Assembly (NCBI RefSeq): GCF_003664035.1
Contig: NZ_RCCK01000010.1
Location: 62,001-126,000 of the forward strand
Reading direction: 5' to 3'
DNA: 64,000 bases
Source: Pedobacter alluvionis
GTDB lineage: Bacteria; Bacteroidota; Bacteroidia; Sphingobacteriales; Sphingobacteriaceae
The notes beneath the pieces are model-generated. The model was not told where the DNA came from, searched no databases, and saw nothing but the letters and a program-made list of their open reading frames with translations. Below, in pieces: positions 54,306 through 62,808 of the stretch (its first letter is position 1; each line of letters opens with the position of its first letter). The translations under genes and the position numbers were made by a program.

Positions 54306-55406
54306 ATGAATACTGCATTACAAAAAATAAAACAAAGTGCACAACAAGAAATCAGTCAAGATAAACTTGGTATGCTTGAAATTTCAACAAGAAATTCTAT
54401 TTTCAATTTATTTAACGACAGTAAAAAATCAGTATTTCTTTTATTGCATACATTAAAAGATTATGAATATATGTGGGATGAAGCATGGCCACAGGATAAA
54501 AGCTGGAGTGATTTATTTTATACGATACTAGATTTTGTTGATCAAAATATCAAAAAAGAAGAATTAGAACCTTTTCTTAGAAAGCAGCATACCTATATGG
54601 AACGGCGATTACAGGAAAAGAAATATGATGCAGCGTATATTGGTTTGGCTTTAGTATACGCAGGATATGAAATAATTTCTGGAAACTTCATCATTCCAGT
54701 AATTGAAGATGAATTTTCTTTAGAACCCGAAGAATGGAGTTCAATGTTTGTAGCATCGCTTTCATATAACGGTGGCGCTGAAGATTTAAATGATCTTATT
54801 CCAGAAAAAAATAGGTTTTTTTGGAATAGTTTTCTCGGGAATATTCAGGATGCATATGATTTGAAAGGTTTCTCGCCAAAGGTTGTAGAGACTGAAAAAG
54901 AACAGGTTGAATTAAAAAGAACTCAGCCAAATCATATTTTAGATAGTGAAAAAACTAGATTTCTAATTAATAATCTGGATGACATATATAGCCCAATTAT
55001 TAAAGAGAATAATTGGGTCGAATTCAAGGTTGAGTCGTATTATGTTAATGGAAAGCATTCAATGATTGGATTTTATAAATATGCTGAAGGATCTGATTGG
55101 GAAAAATATGATAATACAAAATTATTTCTTTTAAACAATAAACATAAGGTTAAGGATTTAGTTAAGGAACTAAGAATTAGTATGTATGATAAAAGGCCAT
55201 CGGAGGGCGCCTGGTATAAGCTTGAGCTTATTTTAGATTTAAATGATACTCCGTTATTACATTTTTATTACGATACTTATTTTCAGTTTTTTGAAAAATG
55301 GACAGATCAATTAGACTTTTACAAAGACTTTAAGGACTTCAGCAGGGATGAAGAATATACGCCTCTTTGGTTAAAAGATATTATAATCTATAACAAACCC
55401 GTTTAA
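54306..55406 (+). CDS. Two-domain immunity protein (Imm5-like plus YezG/Imm-ezra-like)
   Basis: 366 aa. The N-terminal part (about 20-185) is all helical and resembles Imm5 (for example KKYDAAYIGLALVYAGYEII). The C-terminal part (about 225-366) reads VEFKVESYYVNGKHSMIGFY, then PSEGAWYKLELILDLNDTPL and DEEYTPLWLKDIIIY, which resembles the YezG/DUF600 immunity family. A fused double immunity protein could neutralise two unrelated toxins. No cognate toxin is next to it, so it is an orphan. Family matches are from memory. Confidence 0.65.
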   Translation: MNTALQKIKQSAQQEISQDKLGMLEISTRNSIFNLFNDSKKSVFLLLHTLKDYEYMWDEAWPQDKSWSDLFYTILDFVDQNIKKEELEPFLRKQHTYMERRLQEKKYDAAYIGLALVYAGYEIISGNFIIPVIEDEFSLEPEEWSSMFVASLSYNGGAEDLNDLIPEKNRFFWNSFLGNIQDAYDLKGFSPKVVETEKEQVELKRTQPNHILDSEKTRFLINNLDDIYSPIIKENNWVEFKVESYYVNGKHSMIGFYKYAEGSDWEKYDNTKLFLLNNKHKVKDLVKELRISMYDKRPSEGAWYKLELILDLNDTPLLHFYYDTYFQFFEKWTDQLDFYKDFKDFSRDEEYTPLWLKDIIIYNKPV

Positions 55407-55540
55407 TGAATAAGCCATCGAATCAATTAGAACTATCAATTTTTCATTAAATTGTAGATCATAATAATTAGTGGACGAATTAAGTTTAGTGGTATTTTAT
55501 ATCTATCGAAGGGTAAATCATCTAATAGGGTTATTATATT

Positions 55541-55621
55541 TGACTTAATTAATTATAGAAAAATATAAAAACCAAATAATTGGGTGCAAGCATGAAACGT
55601 TTTTTTTAAATAAACTAGATA
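55541..55621 (+). pseudogene. Relic of the leader and start of an immunity gene
   Basis: This 81-bp stretch matches 56071-56152, the leader and first codons of the immunity gene at 56123: both share a TAATTATAG/TCTATAG-type leader, CCAAATAA, GCATGAAA and AATAAACTAGAT. Here the copied start (ATG at 55592) hits a stop after five codons, and the DNA then continues into the Imm1-like gene. It is a recombination scar. Confidence 0.6.
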
Positions 55622-55635
55622 GAGTAACAAATAAT

Positions 55636-56031
55636 ATGAAATTATGCTTTGATCATTGGAATAAAAATAGAGATGAAGGCAGTGAAATAGAAATAAATTC
55701 CTCAAATGTTAATGATATATCTAGTTATTTAACAAGACTAGATCAAAAAGAATTCACTCAAATTTCATTAAATGGGAAAACCAACTCTTTAATGATAGGC
55801 GGTGGTAAGAACGCTTATGTTTGCACATTTATGATCGGAGATAACGAACAGTATTTCAATTTGATAAATGTTAAAGACAATTCAAATGACGATGTAGAAG
55901 TTGTAACTGGTGGGCAAGGAGGAATTTTTGAACAAAAAATAGTTGTAGATCTTCCATTAGCTTTAGAAGCAATGCAATATTTTATTATAAATGAAGAAAT
56001 GAGCCCACAGTTAACCTGGGAAGAGGATTAA
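55636..56031 (+). CDS. Imm1-family immunity protein
   Basis: 131 aa. Features of Imm1: LNGKTNSLMIGGGKNAYVCT, DLPLALEAMQYFIINEEMSP and the ending LTWEED. Imm1 proteins protect against several nuclease and deaminase toxins of polymorphic systems. No matching toxin is adjacent, so this is an orphan immunity gene in the array, possibly protecting against neighbours' effectors. Confidence 0.75.
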   Translation: MKLCFDHWNKNRDEGSEIEINSSNVNDISSYLTRLDQKEFTQISLNGKTNSLMIGGGKNAYVCTFMIGDNEQYFNLINVKDNSNDDVEVVTGGQGGIFEQKIVVDLPLALEAMQYFIINEEMSPQLTWEED

Positions 56032-56122
56032 TAATGTTTTAATATGTCCGTAAATGCAATGGTATTTTATTAGACTTAATCATCTATAGAGAAACTTGAA
56101 ACCCAAATAACGGGATACTAGC

Positions 56123-56950
56123 ATGAAAGAATTGTTTTTCAATAAACTAGATATCGACCCACGTGTTATAAAACTCATTTTCAAAGAAGTTGAATTACCG
56201 CGTTTTCTTGATGATTTTAATTCATTAAATGAATACTGGTATCCGCATCCCCCTTGTTTTATCCCTTTATTTCTGAGGCATGGAGCATCTTACAAGGGAA
56301 TTAATAACCACTTTTTCTGTGAAAGAAAGGTAACGTATACTGAATTTTTTCTCGAAAACGGGTATATTTCAGAAATTGCGAGAGATTCAAATCAATTTAT
56401 TGCTTTGATTATCTTAAAGATGATTATAATAAAAGACGGTGTAACAGCGGATATTATATCATTTTGTGATTCAGTCGGTTTTTCAGATTACGAAATAATA
56501 GATAAGTTTTCAATTGAGTTTGGAGATGACCCAAAACACTTTGAGAAATTGATCTATTTTAAAGATAAATTACCGTTCAAAAACATCAAGAATTTAGAAG
56601 ATTATAATGGGGACTTTCCATCCTCACTGGCTATTCTTAATGCTAATTTAGAAAATGCTGCGCTATTTGAGATTGCCCCTACAGAAGCTTTAAATGGAGT
56701 TGGAAATCTTCCGCCATGGCTTGAAATCAATAATGAAATTAATAATGTTGATGTTTTTCAGGATTATTTAAGTAAAAACCTTTTAAAGGAAGCTTGGCTT
56801 CTTTTAAATAAAAAAGGATGGTTACTTAAGGATGTTGCTTCATGTCTTGAAGACCTGAAAGTGAAAGCCAATGATGAATTATTTAATTTGGTAGCAGATA
56901 ACTGGATTAATGGTTGGAAAAAATCAACCTTCTTAGATGGGAATTATTAG
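56123..56950 (+). CDS. Divergent member of the same immunity family
   Basis: 275 aa. It shares with the 52713 and 57464 products the start plan (FNKLDIDPRVIKLIF), the YPHPPCFIPLFLRHG block, the NANLENAALFEIAP block and a related C-terminus (DYLSKNLLKEAWLLLNKKGW, LKDVASCLEDLKVKA). Identity is clearly lower than between the other two, so it would recognise a different toxin-tip variant. It lies just before an orphan toxin tip at 57048. Confidence 0.7.
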   Translation: MKELFFNKLDIDPRVIKLIFKEVELPRFLDDFNSLNEYWYPHPPCFIPLFLRHGASYKGINNHFFCERKVTYTEFFLENGYISEIARDSNQFIALIILKMIIIKDGVTADIISFCDSVGFSDYEIIDKFSIEFGDDPKHFEKLIYFKDKLPFKNIKNLEDYNGDFPSSLAILNANLENAALFEIAPTEALNGVGNLPPWLEINNEINNVDVFQDYLSKNLLKEAWLLLNKKGWLLKDVASCLEDLKVKANDELFNLVADNWINGWKKSTFLDGNY

Positions 56951-57047
56951 TGATGCTCTTATTTTTTACTGATGAAATAAAAATATAGATGAAGGAAGTT
57001 AAAGTAGAGATTACTTCTATGAAAAACATTTAATATATAAAAGTTAG

Positions 57048-57452
57048 TACCTATGGGATCAGGCGAGAGAAAATCTTCTTCGAAACGACAATCAACATTT
57101 AAAAAATTATCTCGAAGGAAGAAGAGGTAAAATCGATCCAAATAACAGAAGAAGTGCTTCCTATGAAAGAAAAGCATTTGATGCAATGAGAACTGAATTT
57201 AAAAAACTGGCAAATCAAAATGGGCACCAGATTCCTGATGGACCCGTGCATCACAACAACTGGAGTATCAAAAAGTATTCTGACAACGCAATTGATCCTA
57301 AGAAGCTATATCCGACAGAAAGTATGTCACAACATATGGATATTCACAGGGAAACAACTTCTGGCCATATTACAAGAGATCCAATCTCGCCACAACATGA
57401 AAAACCATTGTATGAATACAATCCAAGACCAATTGATGATAACGACAATTAA
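57048..57452 (+). pseudogene. Orphan HNH-like toxin tip (displaced effector C-terminus)
   Basis: From 57048 the frame continues without start codon: WDQARENLLRND, NYLEGRRGKIDP, SYERKAFDAMRTEF, then PDGPVHHNNWSIKKYSDNAI, MDIHRE and KPLYEYNPRPIDDND. It aligns with the effector from about residue 346 to its end and keeps all the His/Asn positions. A stop (57045-57047) blocks upstream read-through. An internal ATG (57186) could give an 88-aa tip. This is a classic orphan toxin cassette, followed 11 bp later by its immunity gene. Confidence 0.8.
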
Positions 57453-57463
57453 AGAATAAATAA

Positions 57464-58354
57464 GTGGAAGAAGTTTTAAAAAAATTAGAAGTAGATTCAA
57501 GAATAATAGATCTGGCTATGGGAAGAATTCCATTGTATAGTGAATACAGTGGCTATAAATATTTTGGTAAATTAAATAATGAAAAATCGTTCCCGCAGCC
57601 ACCATTCTTTATTCCAATAGTGATCAATTATGATGGCACTCCGGTTTCCTACGGCATAATAAATCATTGGTTTGCTGACAGGAAGTCCTCTTATGGAGAT
57701 ATGGATTTTGCTAACGAATTTGACGTTGGAGAATTCGCTCTGACTGCAGATCAATTTTTAGATAGCCTATTAACAGAAGAATACGATAATCTGGTTGAAG
57801 AAGGTAATTTAAATGAGGTGAAAAGAGTATTCAAATCATCTGCTTCCATAGATTTACTACAAGATTTAAGTAAGAATGAAGCTTTTAATAATTCTGATCT
57901 TCCTTCTTTTTTCAATTTTAAACCAATTGGTTATTTTACTGAATTAGAACAAGATTTATATAAAGGAACTTTCCCTACCAATAATGAAATTCTAATAGAG
58001 CGTAATTTAAATAAAGCTTCTTATTTTGAAATTGCTCACAAGGAATGGATAGGTTATATAGAGAAAAAGAGTGGTTTTAGTTTGTTTAAGAAGAAGTCTC
58101 CTTATGAAGCAGCTGAAAATGTTCCTGAATGGCTTAAGCCAAAGACTAACAAACAGCAGTTGTTTGATAAATATGTCAGTAATAACGAATATGATAAAGC
58201 CTGGCTTACTATTAATGGCCCCGGATTTACGCCTAAAGAAGTAGGTGAACGGTTACAACAATTAAAAGCCTACTCAAATGAAGAAGCCTACCATCTATGG
58301 GTCGATTTTTGGTGTAAAAAATATGGAGATACGGATACGTTTATTTTTATCTAG
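57464..58354 (+). CDS. Immunity protein paralogue paired with the orphan tip
   Basis: 296 aa with a GTG start (MEEVLKKLEV), 11 bp behind the orphan toxin tip. Same family as the 52713 product: FPQPPFFIPIVINYDG, KKSPYEAAENVPEWLKPKTN and the shared C-terminus. The last about 65 codons are nearly identical at DNA level to the first copy while the first two thirds are much more diverged, a mosaic pattern. The variable N-terminal part probably decides which toxin tip is bound. Confidence 0.78.
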   Translation: MEEVLKKLEVDSRIIDLAMGRIPLYSEYSGYKYFGKLNNEKSFPQPPFFIPIVINYDGTPVSYGIINHWFADRKSSYGDMDFANEFDVGEFALTADQFLDSLLTEEYDNLVEEGNLNEVKRVFKSSASIDLLQDLSKNEAFNNSDLPSFFNFKPIGYFTELEQDLYKGTFPTNNEILIERNLNKASYFEIAHKEWIGYIEKKSGFSLFKKKSPYEAAENVPEWLKPKTNKQQLFDKYVSNNEYDKAWLTINGPGFTPKEVGERLQQLKAYSNEEAYHLWVDFWCKKYGDTDTFIFI

Positions 58355-58479
58355 TGGCCTGTTGTGCCTTAACTAACCCGCTCGGCATGTTCCGCAAGGC
58401 TATGTCGAACTAAGGATAAAAAGAGTTTTGTGAATTCATACTAAGGTTTGCGAATAAATACAACTGGATTTTGAAATCC

Positions 58480-58631
58480 AGGTTTATGGACAGTACGTTT
58501 AAAAAGTTGGCAGCACAAAGGGAGGTACAGATACTTTCGGATCAGGTGCGCCATAACAATTGGCATATTGAGAAATATTCGGATAATGCATTAGATTCCA
58601 AAAAACTTTATCCAACTGAACCTACAACCTC
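58480..58631 (+). pseudogene. Second orphan toxin-tip fragment, broken by a repeat
   Basis: Reads FKKLAAQREVQILSDQVRHN and then WHIEKYSDNALDSKKLYPTE, closely matching the effector's residues about 395-436 at both protein and DNA level. The first catalytic-type His is Arg (VRHNN for VHHNN), and homology stops exactly where the dispersed repeat begins at about 58632. The frame continues into the repeat and ends at 58701. It cannot encode an active tip. Confidence 0.75.
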
Positions 58632-58751
58632 CCCACTATCCGTAGCGTTCCGCAGGAGTTCTACGGATGAGTCAATAAAAAAGAGTCTCAGACTCGGCTA
58701 AGAAAATGAAATAGCGTTAAACAAAAAAGCCCATCTTTCGATGAGCTTTTT
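58632..58751 (+). repeat. Dispersed hairpin repeat, copy 2 (full form with terminator)
   Basis: The copy starts with the 8-bp hairpin ATCCGTAG (58638-58645) and CTACGGAT (58661-58668), continues with GAGTCTCAGACTC, and ends with a terminator-like hairpin (58724-58751: AAAAAGCCCATC, TTTC loop, GATGAGCTTTTT). The 103 bp from 58649 match copy 3 at 60531-60635. It interrupts an orphan toxin tip. Confidence 0.8.
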
Positions 58752-58997
58752 AGCTGTAGCCGTTACTGGACAAATTTCGAATTTTTTCTTACCTGCTTTG
58801 CAGGAATTGGCGAAAGTTGCTAATTATCTTAAACATTAAAATAAGGTTCGTTTTTTTGTAATACATCTATTTTAAAGAACTTATAACATTTGTACTTTGT
58901 TATTTCAGCGTGAACTGCAATTAAGTCTTATAAATTGTTGGAAACTGAATGTTGAGAAGGCACAGTTGACTATGGAATCAGTGGCCTCGCCGATTTC

Positions 58998-60455
58998 TCA
59001 TTCAAAATTCATTCTTTTTTTCCAGTCATATTTATTTTTATTGGCGGTATTTCGTTCTGCCACAGCACTAAGCATACTATCCATTATCTTTTTATCTATC
59101 CATTTGCCATTCAAGAATACACCAGCTATTTTTCTTGTGTTTCGTATATCCTGTAGTGGATTAGCATCCAGTAATACAAGATCGGCATATTTTCCAACTT
59201 CTACAGTTCCGATCTTGTCTTCAATTCCCAGCCAGATTGCAGGTAATCGTGTGGCCGATACCAATGCTTCTTCCGGACTAAGACCGGCTTTCACGAGGAG
59301 TTCAATTTCGTCGTGAAGCGAGAACCCCCAAACGACCCCAGGATTCCCGGCATCTGTGCCTGCAACAATAGGTACTCCAGCTTCCTTAAATGCTTTAACT
59401 AAACGCATGTTAAACTCAACCATTTTCTCAAAATAGCGAATGCGTCCAGTCGTACTTTCCTGGTTGTAAGAATTTGAATATAACCATCTGCTTTGTATGA
59501 GCGGATGCACATATTTAAGACTGGAAAGATTACGAACACCTTCAAGCGAACGCGACTGGCTGAGAATCCACTCCATCGTAGTTAAAGTCGGTGTAAACCA
59601 GGTTCCATTTGCCTTAGTGATCTTCGCATAATATTGTGCGTCCTGATCAGTGAAATCCTCGCTTTGTTTAGCATATTCTTCCGCATGAGCAACCATAGCG
59701 AAATTAGGCACAAAGGCGTCATCTATGTGGCCCTTAAACACATCCGGAATATGACCAACAACCTTCATTCCCTGCTTGCTGGCTTCATCAACGATCGCTT
59801 TATACGTTTCTACGTTCAGGTGAGCGTATACTTTTACAAATTCGTACCCCTGGGCTTTGGCCATACGTACTGTCTGTCGACCGTCAGCGGCTGTATTGGC
59901 CTTATTACCAGAACCCTCTCCTCCATCTATCAGCATTGCCAGCGCCATGCGGGGGCCGTACAGGTTTCCTTTTAAGATTTCATTTCTCTGTCCAAAATGC
60001 TCAACCCTTGCATTTAACTCAAAAGCTGTCGTAACACCGTTTACGACATATAATAACATAAAATCCTGTGTGTCCGTAAAAATTGTGGCTCCTTTTGTTG
60101 GATAACTTGAGCTTAGATTGATGTCGGCCAAATTGTGGACATGCATATCAATTAGTCCCGGAATTAGCCATTTACCTTTTCCGTTAATGATCTTAGCCTT
60201 ATCTGGAACTGGCTGGTTAATGGAAAAGATTTTCTTATTTTTAATGATCACCGTAGCATTACTAATGATCTTACTTTCCATTGTCATCGGAATAATGTTG
60301 ACATTTTTGATGACATATATTTCTTCCTTCTGAATATTTTCCTTTGATGATATACGCCCAAAGGATTGATCTAAAACCGTGCATTGGCAGAATATCAGGA
60401 TAATAAAAAATATTAAAGATAGATGGGATATTTGTTTTTTACTCATTGTAGACAT
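58998..60455 (-). CDS. Lipoprotein amidohydrolase (imidazolonepropionase-like family)
   Basis: 485 aa. Signal with lipobox IFCQC (Cys about residue 25), so anchored in the envelope. Metal-dependent hydrolase motifs: GLIDMHVHN (H-x-H at 105-107), MKVVGHIPD, MVAHAEEYAK and IVAGTDAGNPG (Asp about 366), then the closing SATRLPAIWLGIEDKIGTVE and GKYADLVLLDANPL. The family cleaves cyclic amides, peptides or related bonds. It is flanked by directly repeated copies 2 and 3 of the dispersed repeat, so it may be gained or lost as a unit. Confidence 0.88.
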   Translation of the reverse strand: MSTMSKKQISHLSLIFFIILIFCQCTVLDQSFGRISSKENIQKEEIYVIKNVNIIPMTMESKIISNATVIIKNKKIFSINQPVPDKAKIINGKGKWLIPGLIDMHVHNLADINLSSSYPTKGATIFTDTQDFMLLYVVNGVTTAFELNARVEHFGQRNEILKGNLYGPRMALAMLIDGGEGSGNKANTAADGRQTVRMAKAQGYEFVKVYAHLNVETYKAIVDEASKQGMKVVGHIPDVFKGHIDDAFVPNFAMVAHAEEYAKQSEDFTDQDAQYYAKITKANGTWFTPTLTTMEWILSQSRSLEGVRNLSSLKYVHPLIQSRWLYSNSYNQESTTGRIRYFEKMVEFNMRLVKAFKEAGVPIVAGTDAGNPGVVWGFSLHDEIELLVKAGLSPEEALVSATRLPAIWLGIEDKIGTVEVGKYADLVLLDANPLQDIRNTRKIAGVFLNGKWIDKKIMDSMLSAVAERNTANKNKYDWKKRMNFE

Positions 60456-60530
60456 AAAGATAATTAAAATTCTACATTCCTGAGTTGTTAGTCAGTTTGT
60501 GGCGTTAAAATCTAGATTAGAGATAGTTGA

Positions 60531-60635
60531 TCCGCAGGAGTTCTACGGATGAGCCAATAAAAAAGAGTCTCCGACTCGGCTTAGATAAAATGAAATAGCT
60601 TTAACCAAAAAAAGCCCATCTTTCGATGAGCTTTT
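60531..60635 (+). repeat. Dispersed hairpin repeat, copy 3
   Basis: 105 bp closely matching 58649-58751, in the same orientation, including GAGTCTCCGACTC and the terminator-like hairpin at 60610-60635. The 5' hairpin arm of copy 2 is missing, so this copy starts inside the element. Together with copy 2 it brackets the amidohydrolase gene. Confidence 0.8.
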
Positions 60636-60637
60636 AA

Positions 60638-60766
60638 TCAGTAGAGTCAATCCGCGGAAAATCGAACTTTTATGAACATTGTGAAGCAATAATAAATTTT
60701 GAAAAAGTGGTCAATAACAAGATTGAGGGACAGTATAGAAAAAAGAGAAATGCTCAACCGAAATAA
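60638..60766 (+). pseudogene. Possible C-terminal coding relic
   Basis: Directly after the repeat an open frame without start codon reads GKSNFYEHCEAIINFEKVVN, then KIEGQYRKKRNAQPK and a stop. The composition is that of a real protein end, and its place immediately behind the repeat parallels the truncated genes at the other copies. I cannot name the parent protein. The rest of the stretch to 60930 holds nothing recognisable. Confidence 0.3.
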
Positions 60767-60930
60767 TCAATATCGATTCAAATCTTCTGTCTTAACAATT
60801 TCCAGTAATATGAAACCTATTCTCATATTACTTGAATCTAAATTAATGCATCTCAAAAAAATATCTGACGGAAAAAAATTTCTAATATAATATTGCAATT
60901 CCACAAAGAAATCACAAAAGGGGCAGCCAA

Positions 60931-62700
60931 TTATTTTGTTGCCTCATCATTTTTTGCTTTCAGCGTCTGGTAAAAGTAGCTGTAAGGATTTCCATGGTAA
61001 GTCTGCTCAATTTGCTTAATTGAATCATTTTCCTCCGCGTCAGGCTTCTGCTCTTCAGCCTTCATCTTAGCAATCTTTTTCCTAAGTTTCAATAACAACC
61101 GGTTTCTGCTACTGTCCAATCTTTTAAGCTGAATCCTCGAATATTTATTGTCTGTCAAAAGTTTGTAGCCGCTTACCCAACACATTTCGTTTTTCATGGT
61201 TTTGTAGTTCCAAAGTGCAACCCTCCCGACTGACATACCAATTAGCCTGCTGGCGACAGATTCATAAATTGTGTTCTTCTCACTTCTGCATAATGGGTCT
61301 TTTAAAATCAATTTTAGATCTCCAACGACCTTGTACTGTTTCTTCATTTCTTTTATCAAAGAACTTTTGCGCACCCTTATATGTCCCTGATAGTGCACTT
61401 CGTATCCAACAAAACCAATCCATGGAGATCCGGCAGCCCGGTCGCTTCCCCATTTGTAACAGTATTTTGATTTTTCCTTCCAAAAGTGAGCGTGGCTGCT
61501 ATATGGAGCGGCTACTGGAATGTGAATGACAAGTTTTCGATCTTTTATCCCATGCATGTAGGCTTCGAACGCTGAAAGGCATTTTTCTCTTTTCGGATGG
61601 ATGATCAGCATATCGTCGCAAAATCTCACATATAACAAATCGCCATCCTGGTGCTTCATAATTTTTCGGTCTACATTGTTCAGTACTGCATTGGCTATCA
61701 GTCCGGAGAGGGCGCCGCCTTGAGGTATCCCAATGCGCACATTGCCAAGGTGCTTATAGTATCCACTTTGAAGAAGCTCGTTTTTTACCCAACCATATTC
61801 ACCGTTCGGAATCTTGAATGTCTTGAAATGGGACTGGTTATTGTTTAAGAGCAACACCATTTTATTGAAGGTGTATACCTTCAAGTAATCGAAAAGTATT
61901 TTTTTTGCATTGGCAAGGTCATCGACTGATTGTTCTCTAATCAATTTTCTGTTAAAAAACTGGTTAAATACTTTTTTTATTACCGAATGGTTGACTGTGT
62001 CGAAGAATTTTTTCATGTCACATTCTGCGACATAAAGTGCGCCATCCCCATACTGCTTCCTGTATTCCATTACCTCCGCTACTGGCTCGTGGTGCGTAGG
62101 GCACATCATCTTGCCCTTAATCAACCTTTTTGATCTGAAAGCATAGGAGCTATCAATGAATAGTGGGTCGAAAATTGCTGTAAGATATCTATTGGTAACG
62201 CTTAATATGATTTTGTCCTTTAGTCCAAAAGAAGCAATCGGACGACATATATTAACCTTAACTGGATCAGCTTTGTCCTCCTTGAGCTGGGGAATGATCT
62301 TAGGCGCTCCGATCTTATAATCTCCTCCATGTACGGCATTCTGAATCTCCTTGATGAAAGCATCGAGCTTACTAAGAAACGGAGCATCTGGTTCGCATGC
62401 TCTGTAATACCTTAGGGTGGCATATAATGACATCAATGTCTTTTCACTGCTGCTAACTGCAATGCCATCTTTAATTCTTTTTCTTTTGAGCACAGTCTTC
62501 CATTTTTTTCTGGGAGGGAAAAAACTGCACAATAGTTCTTCATTTTTCGAAGGCTTAGTGTTATGGTAGTTGTGGGCCGGATTTCCCGTATGGATGTGGA
62601 TCAAATGCTCTTTGTTACGCCTGTGGGCTAACTTGACCCGCATTTTGCAAAGCATCTCCAAGATAACCCGGTCAGTAGTATAGTCCCTAAGTGGTCGCAT
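60931..62700 (-). CDS. Reverse transcriptase of unknown group (FCDD active site)
   Basis: 589 aa. RT palm motifs: YVAECDMKKFFDTVNHSV (motif A, catalytic Asp about 228), RIGIPQGGALSGLIANAVLN (motif B, QGG at 327-329) and LYVRFCDDMLIIHPK (FCDD at 360-363, where most RTs have YADD). Behind it comes WIGFVGYEVHYQGHIRVRKS, as in group II-like RTs. A basic N-terminal extension of about 130 residues and a Lys/Glu-rich C-terminal tail are present. No endonuclease domain or intron RNA was seen, so a free-standing RT, possibly defence-related or element-borne, is likely. The BT4734-like gene lies 108 bp upstream on the same strand. Confidence 0.85.
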   Translation of the reverse strand: MRPLRDYTTDRVILEMLCKMRVKLAHRRNKEHLIHIHTGNPAHNYHNTKPSKNEELLCSFFPPRKKWKTVLKRKRIKDGIAVSSSEKTLMSLYATLRYYRACEPDAPFLSKLDAFIKEIQNAVHGGDYKIGAPKIIPQLKEDKADPVKVNICRPIASFGLKDKIILSVTNRYLTAIFDPLFIDSSYAFRSKRLIKGKMMCPTHHEPVAEVMEYRKQYGDGALYVAECDMKKFFDTVNHSVIKKVFNQFFNRKLIREQSVDDLANAKKILFDYLKVYTFNKMVLLLNNNQSHFKTFKIPNGEYGWVKNELLQSGYYKHLGNVRIGIPQGGALSGLIANAVLNNVDRKIMKHQDGDLLYVRFCDDMLIIHPKREKCLSAFEAYMHGIKDRKLVIHIPVAAPYSSHAHFWKEKSKYCYKWGSDRAAGSPWIGFVGYEVHYQGHIRVRKSSLIKEMKKQYKVVGDLKLILKDPLCRSEKNTIYESVASRLIGMSVGRVALWNYKTMKNEMCWVSGYKLLTDNKYSRIQLKRLDSSRNRLLLKLRKKIAKMKAEEQKPDAEENDSIKQIEQTYHGNPYSYFYQTLKAKNDEATK

Positions 62701-62808
62701 AAAAGAAAAGATAGGGGTTCCTGACTAGAAAATACTGAACTATTTGAGCGCCTCCCAACTTTGTCGTGCACAGAACGGCCGTTAATACTTGCGACAGTGA
62801 ATCCATTT

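Noticed and set aside
60699..60890. A 63-codon plus-strand frame behind repeat copy 3
   Set aside because: It overlaps, in another frame, the more protein-like relic at 60638-60766, and it has no family features or context.
60931..62700. The reverse transcriptase as a group II intron protein or DGR enzyme
   Set aside because: No domain V-like RNA hairpin, no HNH or D/En region, and no template/variable repeat pair with adenine changes was found nearby. A search of the full genome could still change this.
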